64,000 bases of DNA. It comes from Melanopsichium pennsylvanicum (taxonomy: Eukaryota > Basidiomycota > Ustilaginomycetes > Ustilaginales). Positions within the stretch are counted from its first letter, which is position 1, and each line of letters begins with the position of its first letter. Below, piece after piece: positions 1 to 11,527 of the stretch. Both the position numbers and the translations under genes were made by a program. The stretch is taken from the NCBI GenBank assembly GCA_900208305.1, contig OAPG01000011.1:186001-250000 (forward strand). Reading direction: 5' to 3'. A model generated the notes under the pieces. The model had not been told where the DNA came from. It saw only the letters and a list, made by a program, of their open reading frames with translations, and did not search any database.

Positions 1-2441
1 CCTCATTCATTTCGCCTTTTCATATCGTGTCTTCTCGGTTTTTAGCAGGAAAAACAGCTCAACATCAGCGGAAAGGCAGCAAAGTTCATCGTCTCATGGA
101 GCTCAGTTACATTGGAGCATCGGAGCTTGAAGGCTGGATGGACCGCCATTTCAACTTCAAGCTTGTTTCGTGATCCTTGATGTCTACCCAATCGCTTCTA
201 TCCGTTCAGGCCGAATTGTTTTTGTGACGCCTTCGTGTCGATTTGTTACCGCATCCTGTACCGGATTTGCGACCGCCATGATCGATCTAGGGCGGCGCCG
301 GTTCAGGAAGACAAGAATCACGCTTGCAAGATGGTGATCTCGGTGGAAAAGGATCAGGATGTAGCCCTCGTGCGTATTTTTAGACTCTTCGCATCTGTTC
401 AGAGATTGGCCGTCAGAGCATTGCTGTGCTGAAGCCTTAAAACCTGTCAGCACAGAAGGGTGGCAAAAATGCACAGACGGAAACGTGGCGGCCTTGACCG
501 CCGGCACGAATTCAATCCTTTTTCCAAACTCCGCCCGAATCTGAGGGTTTGATAATCGGTCAATGCCACTGCTGTCGTCTTGCTACCCTGTTCAACGATA
601 CTGTAGAGAGCAATTTAAGATAAAGGCCCTTTGTGCTCACACAATTTGTCGCATGATTGTTGGGTACAGTTGGATGGAAGAGAAGGTTGATTCACGAGGG
701 TCTCAGCCGTTATCAGTTCACGCGAAAGGGCTGCAGCAGTACACTTGGGACGTTCGCCATCGAATCTCACAGCGAGTCTTGATATTGTCTCGAGTGGGTC
801 CGGGGTGAGTTTGTTGGACGACACTGACCAAAAATTAGGATCCAAGGCTGTGCGAAGGCCATTTCAGAGTCAGTGTTGAGTATCCCTTGCGGAGCAGACC
901 CAGCCTATCACTTATCGTGCTTTCCCACCACACGCTGTCTATCGCTTGTTGTCGAAAGTTTACAAGTGACCAAGCAAGTCTGGCTATCGCTTCACAGAAC
1001 CAATGCGAAGGGCTGATAATCTGAAGAGTTGACTGACAATAAAGGAATAAAAGGAGGCAAAAGGCCAGCTAAGAATCAGCGCTGTCAGAATTTTCTTGCT
1101 CCGCTTTGGTACACCGCTCGCCGTTTTGACCGTCGGAAAACCCTCCTCCGAACGTCAATCCTCCTCCCTCCCACCCTGAACCGCACCCTTGTCGAGGTGA
1201 CCAGCCCATGCAAACAGCTTCGCTTCTCAACTTGTCCAATCAGAGCGAGGGCTTTTAACCCCACAAGACTCTAGATAACGCTGTTCGAGTCGCTGGTTTG
1301 TATTGGCTGGTTGCTGGTGTGACGTTAACCGAATCCCCGCCTTTCTACCGCCGCTGGCATAGGGGTTGCCCTTCGTGCAGCTTTGTCCCTTGCGATCTGA
1401 CCTATCTTTGCCTTCCGCTTGTTCCCGCCGGTTGGTTCAGCCAGCATGAGCATCATGCTTTGAACTATTCGACGGCCGATGACATGCTATACGATCGTCA
1501 AGCCGATGTTCTTTGCTTGAGTAGCATGCCTTTTGGATACCGACTTTAACTCGATCTTGCTGTGTGAGAGGTGTACACGCTCAATTCGCGTGGGGTGTGC
1601 GTGGGCTCTTCTGAGGCTGACTGGATCGCATGTGTCCTTGACAATTAGGCGTCTTGTCGTAGGGAGAGCGGTCCGAAGCGAGGCAGGTTCGAAGGCAGAA
1701 GAGCTATACCATCGCAAGACTGTAAACGACAATGGGCCTCGGATCATCGTTTCGGCACCTAGCCAGCTGCCAGTTCCAGCACGGCCTTCCATCAATGCAT
1801 CTTTTTCCGACACCGAAATGGGCTTACTTCTCAAGCTCGGTGCAACGTATTGCACATGCTTGTTCCTTTCCCTTTTCGCCGCTCGCGTGTGTGCACCCCG
1901 CTGCTTCGCTTGCATCACTCGAGCTCATGTTGAGCCTAGATGTGCCGTGGTGCATTGCAGCAGTAGGCCTTCCTTATCATTGCTTCTCGTGCAAATGCAT
2001 TTCGCTATCTCGCGGTGACAATCTACACGCACCTTCACTCTGTTCCTGACAATTGCGAGAAGCTGTTATTATGTTATGACAAGCAATGCAGCTGCAGAAG
2101 CTGCGCCTCGTGGTATCAACCAGTCCCGAACTATGTATCCCGCGCTGTAAGGTTCGCTGAAGGGCACGAGAATAGTTGTTCGACCAATGGGACTGAGAGG
2201 AACGAATCGAATATATACAAGACATTGGCCTCGCCCCCCGTCTCGAATCTATGTCCCCTCCTCCAGCCCTTTCCACCTTCTCTTCTCTATCTGCTCTTCT
2301 GCCATCTTGCGGGGTGCTGCAAGAGCCCAGGCCTCCTTCGAAAGAAAGCGAATTTTCACCGCTCAGGGTGCGCCAACTTTTTTTTTGCCTCCCTCTCATT
2401 CCATTTTCTAACAGAGAGGCGTGTCCTCAAAGAGAATTACC
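1..2441. other. Gene-free left flank and transporter upstream region
   Basis: I see no gene in this stretch. Its open frames are short, overlap each other on both strands and resemble no protein family I know. It holds one TACTGTA heptamer at 599-605. Positions 2225-2405 are pyrimidine-rich, as expected for the leader of the transporter gene that follows, and a CTAACAG sequence at 2408-2414 could be the 3' end of a leader intron. A gene ending left of the window cannot be excluded for the first few hundred bases. Confidence 0.6.
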
Positions 2442-4862
2442 ATGGATCCTATCGACGTCAAGCCACAGTCGCCTGACTCGGAAACCAGCTCCGACAAGCT
2501 CAAGAATGAGTCTACTGAAAAGGATGGAGTTGAGATCACAAATATCCCCTACGTCTTCAAGAGTGATCGCGCTGATGTCGAGTTCGGTGGCAAGTCGCCC
2601 GACAACGAGGACGGTCACATCGTCCAGAACGCCGCCGATATCGTGACTCGAGTGATTTCGCTCGAGGATGATCCCTCGCTTAATCCCTGGACTTTCCGCA
2701 TGTGGTTTTTGGGCCTTGGCCTCGCCATCTTTGGTTCGGTTCTTCAAGAAATCTTCTACTTCAAGCCTCAGGTTATCTATGTCTCCCTCGTTTTCTTGAC
2801 TGTTCTTGCATACGCCCTCGGCGAAGTCATGTCGGCCATCATTCCAAGAAAGGGTCTTATCGGCCGCTGGCTCAACCCACACCCCTTCAACCTGAAGGAA
2901 CACGCTGCTATCACTTTAATGGCATCGGCTGGTACCCAGTCAGCTCTCGCCACCGAAGCGCTTGCTGCCCAACAGCTCTTCTACGGCGGATATCCTTCCA
3001 AGGCTGCCGGTATCTTTCTGGTACTTTCTTCGCAGCTTATCGGTTACACTGTCGCAGGTCTCCTTCGAAACGTGCTTGTGCGTCCAGTCAAGCTCTTGTG
3101 GCCCGTCAACCTGCCGCTCACGTCGCTCCTCGAAACTTTCCACGGCAGCAAGGCTCCCGACGCGAAACAGATTGTCAAGAAGCGCATGAAGATTTTCTGG
3201 GTCATCGCCTGCATCATCTTTGTGTGGGAAATCTTTCCCGAGTACATTTTCACCGTACTTGAGGGAGTTTCCGTCTTTTGCCTTGCTCGTCAAGACAGTA
3301 TGGTTTTCACTAACCTCTTTGGAGGTGCATCCGGTAACGAAGGTCTTGGCTTCCTTTCGATCTGCTTCGATTGGCAGTACATTGCTGGTCTCGGTTCCCC
3401 GCTGTGGCTTCCTCTGGAAACCATGGTCAACAATCTGGTCGGTTACCTCGGCTGCATCATCCTCTTCATGGGTATGTACTACGGCAACATCTTCCGTGCT
3501 CAGGACTTCCCGTTCCTGTCTCAGGAGCTTTTCGACACCACCTCGAACGGAACGAATGCTTTCATCTACAATCAGACTGCCATCATGACCCCCGAGTTCA
3601 TTATCGACGAAAAAGCTCTCCACGCGCAGGGTCTGCCGTGGATTACCGCCACATATCTCGCATACCTTATCACCACCAATCTTGGTCTCACTGCGTGCTT
3701 CACTCACATGCTCCTCTGGAACTACGACGACATCAAGGCTGGCTGGGAGTGGGCTTCCCCGAGTAATATTAAGAAAATCTTTGCCGACCCTCAATGGTAC
3801 AAGTTCTGGCGCTCCTCGACAACTGAGGAGGAGGCGGCATGGAGAGAAGAGATGCTCAACGATCCCAAGTGCGACCCTCATTACCAACTTATGATGCGAA
3901 ATGGTTACAAGGAGACTCCTCTTTGGTGGTGGGCTGCCTTGCTCGTCGCCTCTTGGGCCATCGGTCTCGCCTGCCTCTATGTCATGAAGGCTACCCTTCC
4001 CTGGTGGGGCTTTATCCTGAGCACTCTCTTTACGTTTGTGTTCACGCTCTTCTTTGGCGCTCAATACGGTATCACTGGCTTCGGCTTTAATATTCAGCCA
4101 ATTTGTCAGATGCTTGCTGGCTACCTTTTCCCAGGTCGTCCCCTCGCCAATCTCTACTTCACCTGCTATACCTACAACGCCACTTCAATGGGTCAAGTTC
4201 TTGCTCGCGACCTAAAGCTAGCGCAGTACGTCCACCTAACTCCGCTTTGCACTTTCGCCGTCCAGGTTATTGGATGCCTCGTTGGAGCCCTCATGAACTA
4301 CATCATGATGCTTGACATCGTGCAGAATCAAGCGGACATTCTCAAGTCAGTTCAGGGCACCAACATTTGGTCTGGTCAGAACATCCAGCAGTTCAATACC
4401 CTTGCTATTGCATGGTCGATCGCCAAGGACATGTTTTCTGTTGGTGCCAAGTACCAATGGGTGACTTTGAGCTTTGTTCTCGGTTTTGGCGTCCCCCTTC
4501 CCATGTACATCGGAAACAAGATTTGGCCTCACCGAGCCTGGAGCTACTTTAACTTCTCCATCATTGCATGGTACATGGGATGGCTATTTGTCGGCATCAA
4601 TGCTTCTATTACGATGTACTTTGTCATTGGCTTCTTCGCTCAGTTCTATCTCCGCAAGTACCGCCCTACCTTCTTCAACAAGTACAACTATATCGTTTCA
4701 GCGGCTCTCGATGGTGGCACGCAGACGTTAGTGTTCATACTCACCTTTGCCGTCTTTGGTGGAAGCGGAAAAGCGCGCCCTTTCCCCACATGGGCGGGTA
4801 ATCCTTCGTCTTCCGAGCACAACCTTGACTACTGTATGGTTTCACCTATAGTCGTCGAGTAA
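2442..4862 (+). CDS. OPT-family oligopeptide transporter
   Basis: This encodes an 806-residue polytopic membrane protein of the oligopeptide transporter (OPT) family, proton-coupled importers of small peptides, glutathione or metal chelates at the plasma membrane. The N-terminal 70 residues are hydrophilic and acidic. The family signature around residue 75 (EDDPSLNPWTFRMW) is followed by many hydrophobic segments to the C-terminus, and residues 145-154 (NPHPFNLKEH) match the conserved NPxPFNxKEH motif. Length is normal for the family. I chose the ATG at 2442 because it has a strong context (ACCATGG) and no in-frame ATG lies just upstream. The gene is uninterrupted. It converges with MAF1, 965 bp away. 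The substrate cannot be read from the sequence; peptide, glutathione and siderophore transporters all occur in this family. Confidence 0.95.
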   Translation: MDPIDVKPQSPDSETSSDKLKNESTEKDGVEITNIPYVFKSDRADVEFGGKSPDNEDGHIVQNAADIVTRVISLEDDPSLNPWTFRMWFLGLGLAIFGSVLQEIFYFKPQVIYVSLVFLTVLAYALGEVMSAIIPRKGLIGRWLNPHPFNLKEHAAITLMASAGTQSALATEALAAQQLFYGGYPSKAAGIFLVLSSQLIGYTVAGLLRNVLVRPVKLLWPVNLPLTSLLETFHGSKAPDAKQIVKKRMKIFWVIACIIFVWEIFPEYIFTVLEGVSVFCLARQDSMVFTNLFGGASGNEGLGFLSICFDWQYIAGLGSPLWLPLETMVNNLVGYLGCIILFMGMYYGNIFRAQDFPFLSQELFDTTSNGTNAFIYNQTAIMTPEFIIDEKALHAQGLPWITATYLAYLITTNLGLTACFTHMLLWNYDDIKAGWEWASPSNIKKIFADPQWYKFWRSSTTEEEAAWREEMLNDPKCDPHYQLMMRNGYKETPLWWWAALLVASWAIGLACLYVMKATLPWWGFILSTLFTFVFTLFFGAQYGITGFGFNIQPICQMLAGYLFPGRPLANLYFTCYTYNATSMGQVLARDLKLAQYVHLTPLCTFAVQVIGCLVGALMNYIMMLDIVQNQADILKSVQGTNIWSGQNIQQFNTLAIAWSIAKDMFSVGAKYQWVTLSFVLGFGVPLPMYIGNKIWPHRAWSYFNFSIIAWYMGWLFVGINASITMYFVIGFFAQFYLRKYRPTFFNKYNYIVSAALDGGTQTLVFILTFAVFGGSGKARPFPTWAGNPSSSEHNLDYCMVSPIVVE

Positions 4863-5826
4863 AGAATGCACGAAATGTCATCGAACCACTTGCGTCATCC
4901 CGCTTTGTGCTCATTCATTTTCTTACTTATGTACCTGGTCGCTTCGTTGTCATTCAATCACCTTTGTACGCTATCATTGCTATCATTGGGTTCATCCCAA
5001 CATGTTTCTTCTCTACGACCATAATTGATGCAATATCTGTTCTACCGCGTCCACATCACCAAGCGGCGGGGCACTCTCTGACAGGCGCGCCAAAAGCCGA
5101 TTTTGAAATTACTTGCCGATTTTCACCCGATTCCAAAATTTGGCGAGACGGACGCGAACTCGCGGAAACATATCACATCAAAAATTTTGTCGTGGTGCGC
5201 GCTTTTGACGCCTACACGACGCTCAAGAGGAGGTTTATCTGAGCGTCACGTCATTCGCGTAACAATCGTTGACGCCATAATTGAGCGTAAAGGACGCCAT
5301 TCCTGATTTGTGATACAACTTGAACACGTTCACACCGTGTAGACGCTGAGCATCTGATGGGAAATTGGTACATGCATCTCGCTGCGCTTACACAACTAGC
5401 TGACACTGCTGTCAAACCCGCATTTCGTGTGAAAGAAGGAAGGCTGCTCAGACGACACTCCTGACGCGTACCGACAAGCGTGTCGCAGGTGCACAGCTCG
5501 ACCGGATTCAATGCACAAAGGTGTCTCAATTCAACTTACTCATACAGCCACAGTTCTCAATTCCAAACCCTGACAAAATAGACGCAAACTTAACATGGTG
5601 AACTACACGAGACATGCACGCCAAATGATACTCTGTTTCCTCACCACACCGAAGCTCTGACAGCATGGAGAAAAAACGAATTCATGACGATTCCTGACGA
5701 TGCACGTACAAATACAAAACAGAGAGACACAGGGATTAAGAGCGAGAACACTTCACTCGTGTGAGATCCTGATCGTGAGTACAAAAGAGAGAAACGATCG
5801 TGATCTCGAATCATTTGAACGGCTGC
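4863..5826. other. Convergent intergenic region
   Basis: This lies between the stop codons of the transporter and MAF1 and should hold both 3' ends. Short open frames are present, but none begins with a convincing ATG or shows family similarity. An ACGCGT hexamer sits at 5463-5468. I see no repeat or RNA gene. Confidence 0.6.
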
Positions 5827-7440
5827 TTACGCATTCTGCTTCTTGGACCGCTTCTGATCAAAAGTACTAGAACTGGTGTCGGAAGAGCGCTTGCTGCGCA
5901 TAGCCGTGGGTGTTACTCGCGTTGCTGCCTTGATGCCGCTGGCACTTGCTGCAGCAGGAGCACTGGCACTGAGTAGAGCTGCATCAAGTGAGTTGATGTT
6001 CATGTTTCTTCGACCATCGACGACCACAACATTCTCCATGGGATTGGTTGTGCGAATGGCGCAGGGCGAAGCGTGTGGGAATGGCGACAGGGCAGAAGGA
6101 GCCGGACTTCCAGAGCTTGTGCGAATGTGGCCTGGACGTCCAGCTCGTGTGAGGGAGCCAGTGGAATCGGTTCTCGTGATGGCACGCTTGGCGAGCGTAG
6201 GAGCTGCGGCCGCTGGCGATGCGACGGCAGTTTGCTTCTTGGGTGCATTTGACGTTGATCGGTGACGTCCTTGAGAGTAAGGCGATGTCACACGGCCAAG
6301 GTTTGACTGCGGCGATCCGAGAGAGGCGCTGAGAACGGGCGGTGGTTGAGCGTAGGCCCACGACGAGACGGGCATACCGAAGCGAGCGTTCTTGCGACTC
6401 CATACGGAAACAAAGAGGATGCGCTTCATCTTGCGGTTGTAGAAGAAAGCAAAGGTGGACCAAAGCAGACCTGCGCCAGTGCCGTCGAGGTCTTCGTCCT
6501 CCTCATTGAAGCTCGAGTTGTACGAAGTGAGGCTGGAGCTTTCGGTCGATGGGCGCGTGTTGGGGTCCAAGCCTGCATGTGAGAGGACCATGTTGCCATC
6601 TGGGCCGATGGTCGCAATGTTGCGTGGGGCGCTCTTGCCACCGCCAAGGCCTTCGCCATAGACATCCTCATCGAACATGGGTGCGTCCTCCATCATCTCG
6701 TCCTCGTCGTCCATCTGCGTTCGTGCACGCGGCGTGTCCTCGCGACCGCGCATGTCGTCGTTCCAATACTCCTCATCCTCATACGGATCATCATCGCCGA
6801 GTTCGCCCTCTTCCTCTGGCTCGGCACTCGCATGCGGGTCAGAGTCCATATCGGGATGAAAAGTGTAGACCTCACAATCAGACACGTTCATGATGTCATC
6901 GAGGATGTGCGAGAGGGCCGGGTGGGTGATGAGGTGCGGCAGAGAAGAGGATGCACCGGTCGATCTGGGTGATTCACCGCCAGCTCCAAGGGCAAAGCCA
7001 GGCTCCTCGAACGATCCAGGGAACGAGCTGTAGGAGCGCGGCGCGTTGGACGAGGTCTTGAGGCTGAGTAGGGTCGTACTGAGCGAATTGAGGACCATGG
7101 CGGGGCTCATCTCCTTGCGAAAGTCGGCAGGGTTGACTTCGCTAAAGTCATGATCCGGGAACGCGACGTTCAGTGTTGCGATGAGCAGGAAGAGAGTCTT
7201 GCGAGCTGATGCCTGGTCGAGACGGCCAAAGGGAGATGCCAGTGCTGCCTCGAGATAGTCGGGTGGGGAAGTGGAGGCGGAACTGAGGTAGGAAGACTCG
7301 AGACTCTTGAAGAGGCGCTTCTCCTTGGATACAGTCTTGCAAGAGTAGGCCTCCATGCGGGTGAAGACCTTGCATTCTGCCGACTCGAAGGTTAGTGCTC
7401 GTGACAAGAGCTCGAGTTCGGGATACTCCAAATACTTCAT
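5827..7440 (-). CDS. MAF1: Maf1, repressor of RNA polymerase III
   Basis: This encodes a 537-residue Maf1 homologue. Maf1 binds RNA polymerase III and blocks its recruitment by Brf1/TFIIIB when nutrients fail or TOR/PKA signalling drops. The first residues (MKYLEYPELELLSRAL, then a CKVFTRMEAYSCK segment and KRLFKSLE) match Maf1 box A. Residues about 323-345 (LLWSTFAFFYNRKMKRILF) match the conserved boxes B and C. Between them is an acidic, Ser-rich linker longer than in animal Maf1, probably the phosphoregulated part. The C-terminal 170 residues are low-complexity and basic, with a KRSKK-type nuclear signal near the end. The frame stays open upstream, but conservation begins exactly at the ATG at 7440, so I start there. 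A pyrimidine-rich leader precedes it. No intron is needed. Confidence 0.93.
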   Translation of the reverse strand: MKYLEYPELELLSRALTFESAECKVFTRMEAYSCKTVSKEKRLFKSLESSYLSSASTSPPDYLEAALASPFGRLDQASARKTLFLLIATLNVAFPDHDFSEVNPADFRKEMSPAMVLNSLSTTLLSLKTSSNAPRSYSSFPGSFEEPGFALGAGGESPRSTGASSSLPHLITHPALSHILDDIMNVSDCEVYTFHPDMDSDPHASAEPEEEGELGDDDPYEDEEYWNDDMRGREDTPRARTQMDDEDEMMEDAPMFDEDVYGEGLGGGKSAPRNIATIGPDGNMVLSHAGLDPNTRPSTESSSLTSYNSSFNEEDEDLDGTGAGLLWSTFAFFYNRKMKRILFVSVWSRKNARFGMPVSSWAYAQPPPVLSASLGSPQSNLGRVTSPYSQGRHRSTSNAPKKQTAVASPAAAAPTLAKRAITRTDSTGSLTRAGRPGHIRTSSGSPAPSALSPFPHASPCAIRTTNPMENVVVVDGRRNMNINSLDAALLSASAPAAASASGIKAATRVTPTAMRSKRSSDTSSSTFDQKRSKKQNA

Positions 7441-10102
7441 CTTGAAGGAGTGCAGGTGTGCACTATTCGATTCGGGAGAGGGGGGCAAGGGTGAGAGGCG
7501 CAAACCAGAGAAAAGCGAACGATAGAACGAGTCAAGCAAATATCAAGCCATAGAGACCATGGTGTGGAACAAGGATCAAAAAAGTCAGCAATGGCTATTG
7601 CATTAGATTGACCGGGTTGTTTCCCAGCACGAGTGACGCTGGCTACATTCAGAGGGAGAGAAACATGCGATTCCCTCCTGCTACTGTGCAGCGATCCGAA
7701 TGCCTTTCTTACATGGCGTACAGGTGTGTGGTTGTATGAACCGATGTTGGGTCGACTAGTGCACGGCCAGAGAATGCAGGCGAGATCAATACGACAAAGC
7801 AGAACGAAGCTCGTGTGGACAAAGAGGGTCAAAATGAAAAGAGAAACGGTGTGCATACCTACGCCTAAACTCGGCAGGTTAGCTCTGGTAGGAATTTGAT
7901 TGAATGATCAATCGAGCGGTCCGGAGAGGAGAGGCCTGACGGGCACGTAGTCGTCGATGTGAGAATAAGTTTTGGGCTTGCGGGTGATCAACGGATTACG
8001 CTGTGCAAGTTGAACAGGTGTTTCGGGACGATGACCCTACGCGTGGATCGCGCAAGTCTGCCCAAAGGGTTATGATTGTGAGTAGTAGAATGGAGTTGAA
8101 ATCGCCGAACACGCCTGGATTGGGTGCCCGAGATGGAGTGAGATGGGACGGATCGCGTCAATCGCGAAGATCTCGTTGTGTATCAATCGTGTATGATGAA
8201 GACGATGATGGTGTAGAGGGGCAAGGGAGGAAGGGGGGAGGTATGGCCGTCGAGTCGATTCAGTTGAATCATGTCGAGATCGGCGTGGCTCTCTCGAAAT
8301 GCAAACAGCGGCAGCACATCAGCCGGTTGAGACAAGTCGCGGTAATTTAGTGGTGGGCAACCGCTGCTGGTTTTACACTCTCAACCGTATCGCATCGCAG
8401 CCCACGTTCGCAGGCCTGAATGGGGATCGCGGTATCTACTTTACAGTATTTTACCGTGTCTGAGCTGAATCCAGCAGTTCGGACGCCAAAACATACAGCT
8501 GCTGTGCCTGGTTCCAGTTTGCATGCATGCGTGAATGCGGACAGGGCGTGATACCCACAAACTTAAGCCACTACGACACAGTCAGACCCTTCGTTATCTG
8601 CCGAAAACTCGCTATGAAGCCGACACGAGTGGGCTGTTGGACCTGGTTTTGCTCACATTGAGCTTGGTCCATGTGACAGCTGCAGAGTAGCACTTTCGTC
8701 GAGGCTCGAATCCACAAGCAGGCCATGTGTTCCATAAATCTGATCCGTATCATGTCGCGACGCATTCGTCAAACCTATTCGCAAAGGAAAAGGAGCATGT
8801 AAGAACAAATTGAGACGCCTGAGCCATAGCAATCTAGCGTTTGTGCATCCGTCATCTCAGAGACGCCATTAATTGTGGGGCTATGGCCTGGCTAATTGAT
8901 CCGTAGATCATCTGTCCAGCCGTCGACGCTAAGCTTCAAGCTCAGAGTTGAGTGTGAATCAAGAGCCTTCATGTATCTCGAGCAGTCCACATATGGCAAT
9001 TGCGGAGGTGATCATAGGAAAGCACAAGACCCTACTCGACTGTGCTCTTGGGCCAATCAAGTTGCGTTTCATTGCACGGTGACTGTGACTGTGACTGTGA
9101 CTGTGACTGTGACTGTGACTGTGACTGTGACTGTGACTGTGACCGTACACAGAGCAGTCTAACCCGATAATCCATGCGTCAAAATCTTATCGTTTAGACT
9201 TAGAGGGATTTGATTTCTTTGAGAATGTCCCGATTGTTGAGATTTTGGGCGCTGACGATCGGCTGGTTTAGGGGTGGGAGAACTATCGTACGATATATAT
9301 AACTATGTCGGAAGAGCACTCGCGAAAACATTGCCTCTCTCAGGGATAGAAGTGCACTCAACTTCGGGGCAGCACAAGAGCGGACTATCAATCGTACAGT
9401 ATTTGGAAAACAAACACACCATCACTTGTTTGCACTCTCTGTCTGCTCTTGAGACACGAGACACAGGAAACCTGAAATAGGCGTGAAATGCACATGCTGT
9501 GTGTCAACTAACACCTCGTCATGAAAAAGCACCTTTGACAGAAAACGGAGAGCGGGAGGCGGGAGGCGGATGCGCGGCGCGTCTTTTTGAAAGCGCTGCT
9601 CAAGCCTTTTGCTTTTCTTTTCTTTTTTTTTTTTTGGCCTCCAAAGAAACACAAAAGGTGAGCTCTTAACGTGCAGGCTTTGCTGCCCAAGTGAGCAGCA
9701 GCACAATTTGGTGGAAAAACACACTAGCAGCGGCAGAACACTTAACTCTGGCTCAGTGGTGCACAGAGTGTTGGACCCATTTTTTGGTCACCCAACCACC
9801 ATTAAACCCTCTACGCCGACACGCCATTCCTCTGTGTCTCTGTCTCTGTCTCTCTCTCTTACCCCCCCATTCCCACACCTTTGACCCGTAGCGCTTTCAT
9901 CCATCCCTCGTACTCTCGTATCCTTTTGCCATCCATCATCCTATTTGGACAACAACCTCCACCATCTTTCTTTGTCGGTTCCTCCTTGGTCGCCCCCTCT
10001 TTCTTCTTATTGGCGCTTTCTTTACTACGCGTCTCGTGTCTCACAATTACCCACACTTTTGTCTTGTGTCAATCATCTCGTCCTTAGTCTCTGCTGCTCA
10101 AC
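7441..10102. other. Long divergent intergenic region
   Basis: This 2.7-kb stretch between the divergent MAF1 and Bqt4-like genes contains no gene I can support. It holds TACAGTA heptamers at 8442-8448 and 9395-9401, a pure hexanucleotide tandem array (9079-9138), a 13-T run at 9623-9635, ACGCGT sites at 8039-8044 and near 10027, and a pyrimidine-rich leader from about 9830 to the start codon at 10103. Confidence 0.6.
9079..9138. repeat. Tandem array (GTGACT)10
   Basis: Ten uninterrupted copies of the hexamer GTGACT are followed by one degenerate copy, GTGACC. The array lies about 1 kb upstream of the Bqt4-like start codon. The lack of mismatches suggests recent slippage or active length change. 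Confidence 0.97.
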
Positions 10103-11527
10103 ATGCCTGCTGCTGCTTCTACTCGCAAGTCTACGCCTACGCGCAAGTCGACCCCTCGACGCGCTCGCTCTTCGTCGGTCGCGTCCAACGCTTCAACCGC
10201 CGCACCCGCTTCGCCTTCCGCTTCGCCTCGTAAAACAAAGAAGGACAAGGAGGTCGCGGCTGCCGCTGCTGCTGCCGCTGTCAAGTCGGCTGTCAAGGAA
10301 GTGAAATCTGACTTCTCCCGACCCAAGCTTCCAAGCAAGAAGAACCCTCGTCTCAAAGAGGTCGACGAGGCTGTTGTCAAGCTCCAGATCATCAAGCGCG
10401 AAGGTCACAACATCATCATTGGTCGTGTTAAACTACCCACCCTCAACGGTCAGGATCACGCATTCTTGCTCAAGCGATTCGACACCAATGCCATGGCCGC
10501 TTCTTCCATGTTCCGTCTCGCCTTCCCTTACGCTGACGGTACCGCCGAGGCTGCCGAGATGCAGTTCCTAGAATCCAAGTACGACACCAACCGCGCCAAT
10601 GGCGGTTACATTGTCGAGGAAGTCAAGGCTCCCGAAACACCCAAAAAGCGCGGTCGTCCTCGTAAGACCGCCGAGACTCCCAAGAAGGATGTTGCTACAG
10701 ACACCGAATCGGTTTCGGGTGAAAAGCAGATTCGCGTTCTTCCCGAAGGCAGCACAGGTGTTCGTCTTCAAGGCACCTGGATCCCTGCTGAAGATGCCAT
10801 CGAAGTGGCACAAGACTACGGCATTGCCAAATTCGCCCTCTCGCTGATCAACGCTACTGCAGAGCATTCCGAAGACGGCGGTGTTCCCATCCTTACCTCG
10901 GAGCCTGTTGCTGAGGTCAAGACACCTCGCAAGCGCCAGCGCGTCTCAACGGCTGCTCTGGATGCTTCCGACGCCGAAGCTTCGCCAAGGCTCGTTCAAA
11001 AAGTCACACGCGTCGAAAACGCCGATGGCACCATCTCGCAGGTCAACGTCGAAACCACCGTGGAGTCCGAGTCCACTTTCAACGGCATTTCCGCCGCACT
11101 CTCGCAGGCCGAGATCGAGGCACAGATCGCCGAAGCAAAGGCGCTCGCCGCTGGTATTCAGAAGAACGCAGCGACTGGTGCCAAATCCGATTTCACAAGA
11201 GGCCAGAAGCGTCGTGCCGTCAACGACCGACCCACAGCTGAACTTGACTTGATGGCGGATGAAGATGACTATGCCGAGTCGGGCCGTGTTGTGCGTGCCT
11301 TCAAACGAGGTACGCGTGTGGCCCGCAAGCGACCCATTGCTACTACTGCCGGTGTGGTCGCCGCTGCGGGTGCTGTGGGTGCAGGCGCACTGGCTTGGAT
11401 CTCGGGAGGTAACCCGGACCTTGCGCTCCAGACTCTTCAGACTAGCTTGCAAAGCATTGGAATCGATAACCTGCAGCAGTTTGGTACTCAACTCGGTGGT
11501 CAGATCGCTTCATACTTCCCTTGGTAG
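10103..11527 (+). CDS. Bqt4-like tail-anchored nuclear envelope protein with KilA-N/APSES-type fold
   Basis: This encodes a 474-residue protein with the layout of fission-yeast Bqt4, an inner nuclear membrane protein that anchors telomeres. A basic Ser/Thr/Ala-rich N-terminus (residues 1-65) is followed by a globular region (about 75-250) with the pattern of an APSES/KilA-N DNA-binding domain: LKEVDEAVVKLQIIKREGHN, then FDTNAMAASSMFRLAFPYA, then LQGTWIPAEDAIEVAQDYGI. An insertion inside that region holds an AT-hook core, KKRGRPRK (181-188). After a disordered linker, residues 413-434 form one Ala/Gly-rich hydrophobic segment near the C-terminus, consistent with a tail anchor. The ATG at 10103 follows a pyrimidine-rich leader, and there is no intron. 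The family call rests on fold pattern and layout recalled from memory, so another APSES-like membrane protein remains possible. Confidence 0.6.
   Translation: MPAAASTRKSTPTRKSTPRRARSSSVASNASTAAPASPSASPRKTKKDKEVAAAAAAAAVKSAVKEVKSDFSRPKLPSKKNPRLKEVDEAVVKLQIIKREGHNIIIGRVKLPTLNGQDHAFLLKRFDTNAMAASSMFRLAFPYADGTAEAAEMQFLESKYDTNRANGGYIVEEVKAPETPKKRGRPRKTAETPKKDVATDTESVSGEKQIRVLPEGSTGVRLQGTWIPAEDAIEVAQDYGIAKFALSLINATAEHSEDGGVPILTSEPVAEVKTPRKRQRVSTAALDASDAEASPRLVQKVTRVENADGTISQVNVETTVESESTFNGISAALSQAEIEAQIAEAKALAAGIQKNAATGAKSDFTRGQKRRAVNDRPTAELDLMADEDDYAESGRVVRAFKRGTRVARKRPIATTAGVVAAAGAVGAGALAWISGGNPDLALQTLQTSLQSIGIDNLQQFGTQLGGQIASYFPW

Noticed and set aside
1487..2018. Overlapping open frames of 143-161 codons on both strands left of the transporter
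   Set aside because: They overlap antiparallel, resemble no family, and have no coding-like bias.
2940..4064. 374-codon minus-strand frame inside the OPT gene
   Set aside because: It is antisense to a clear transporter and is charged, low-similarity sequence; a shadow of codon bias.
8003..8350. 115-codon plus frame upstream of MAF1
   Set aside because: It has no ATG at its start and no similarity; probably chance.
8698..8725. GGCTCGAATCC as a tRNA B box
   Set aside because: The T stem does not pair and no A box lies at the right distance.
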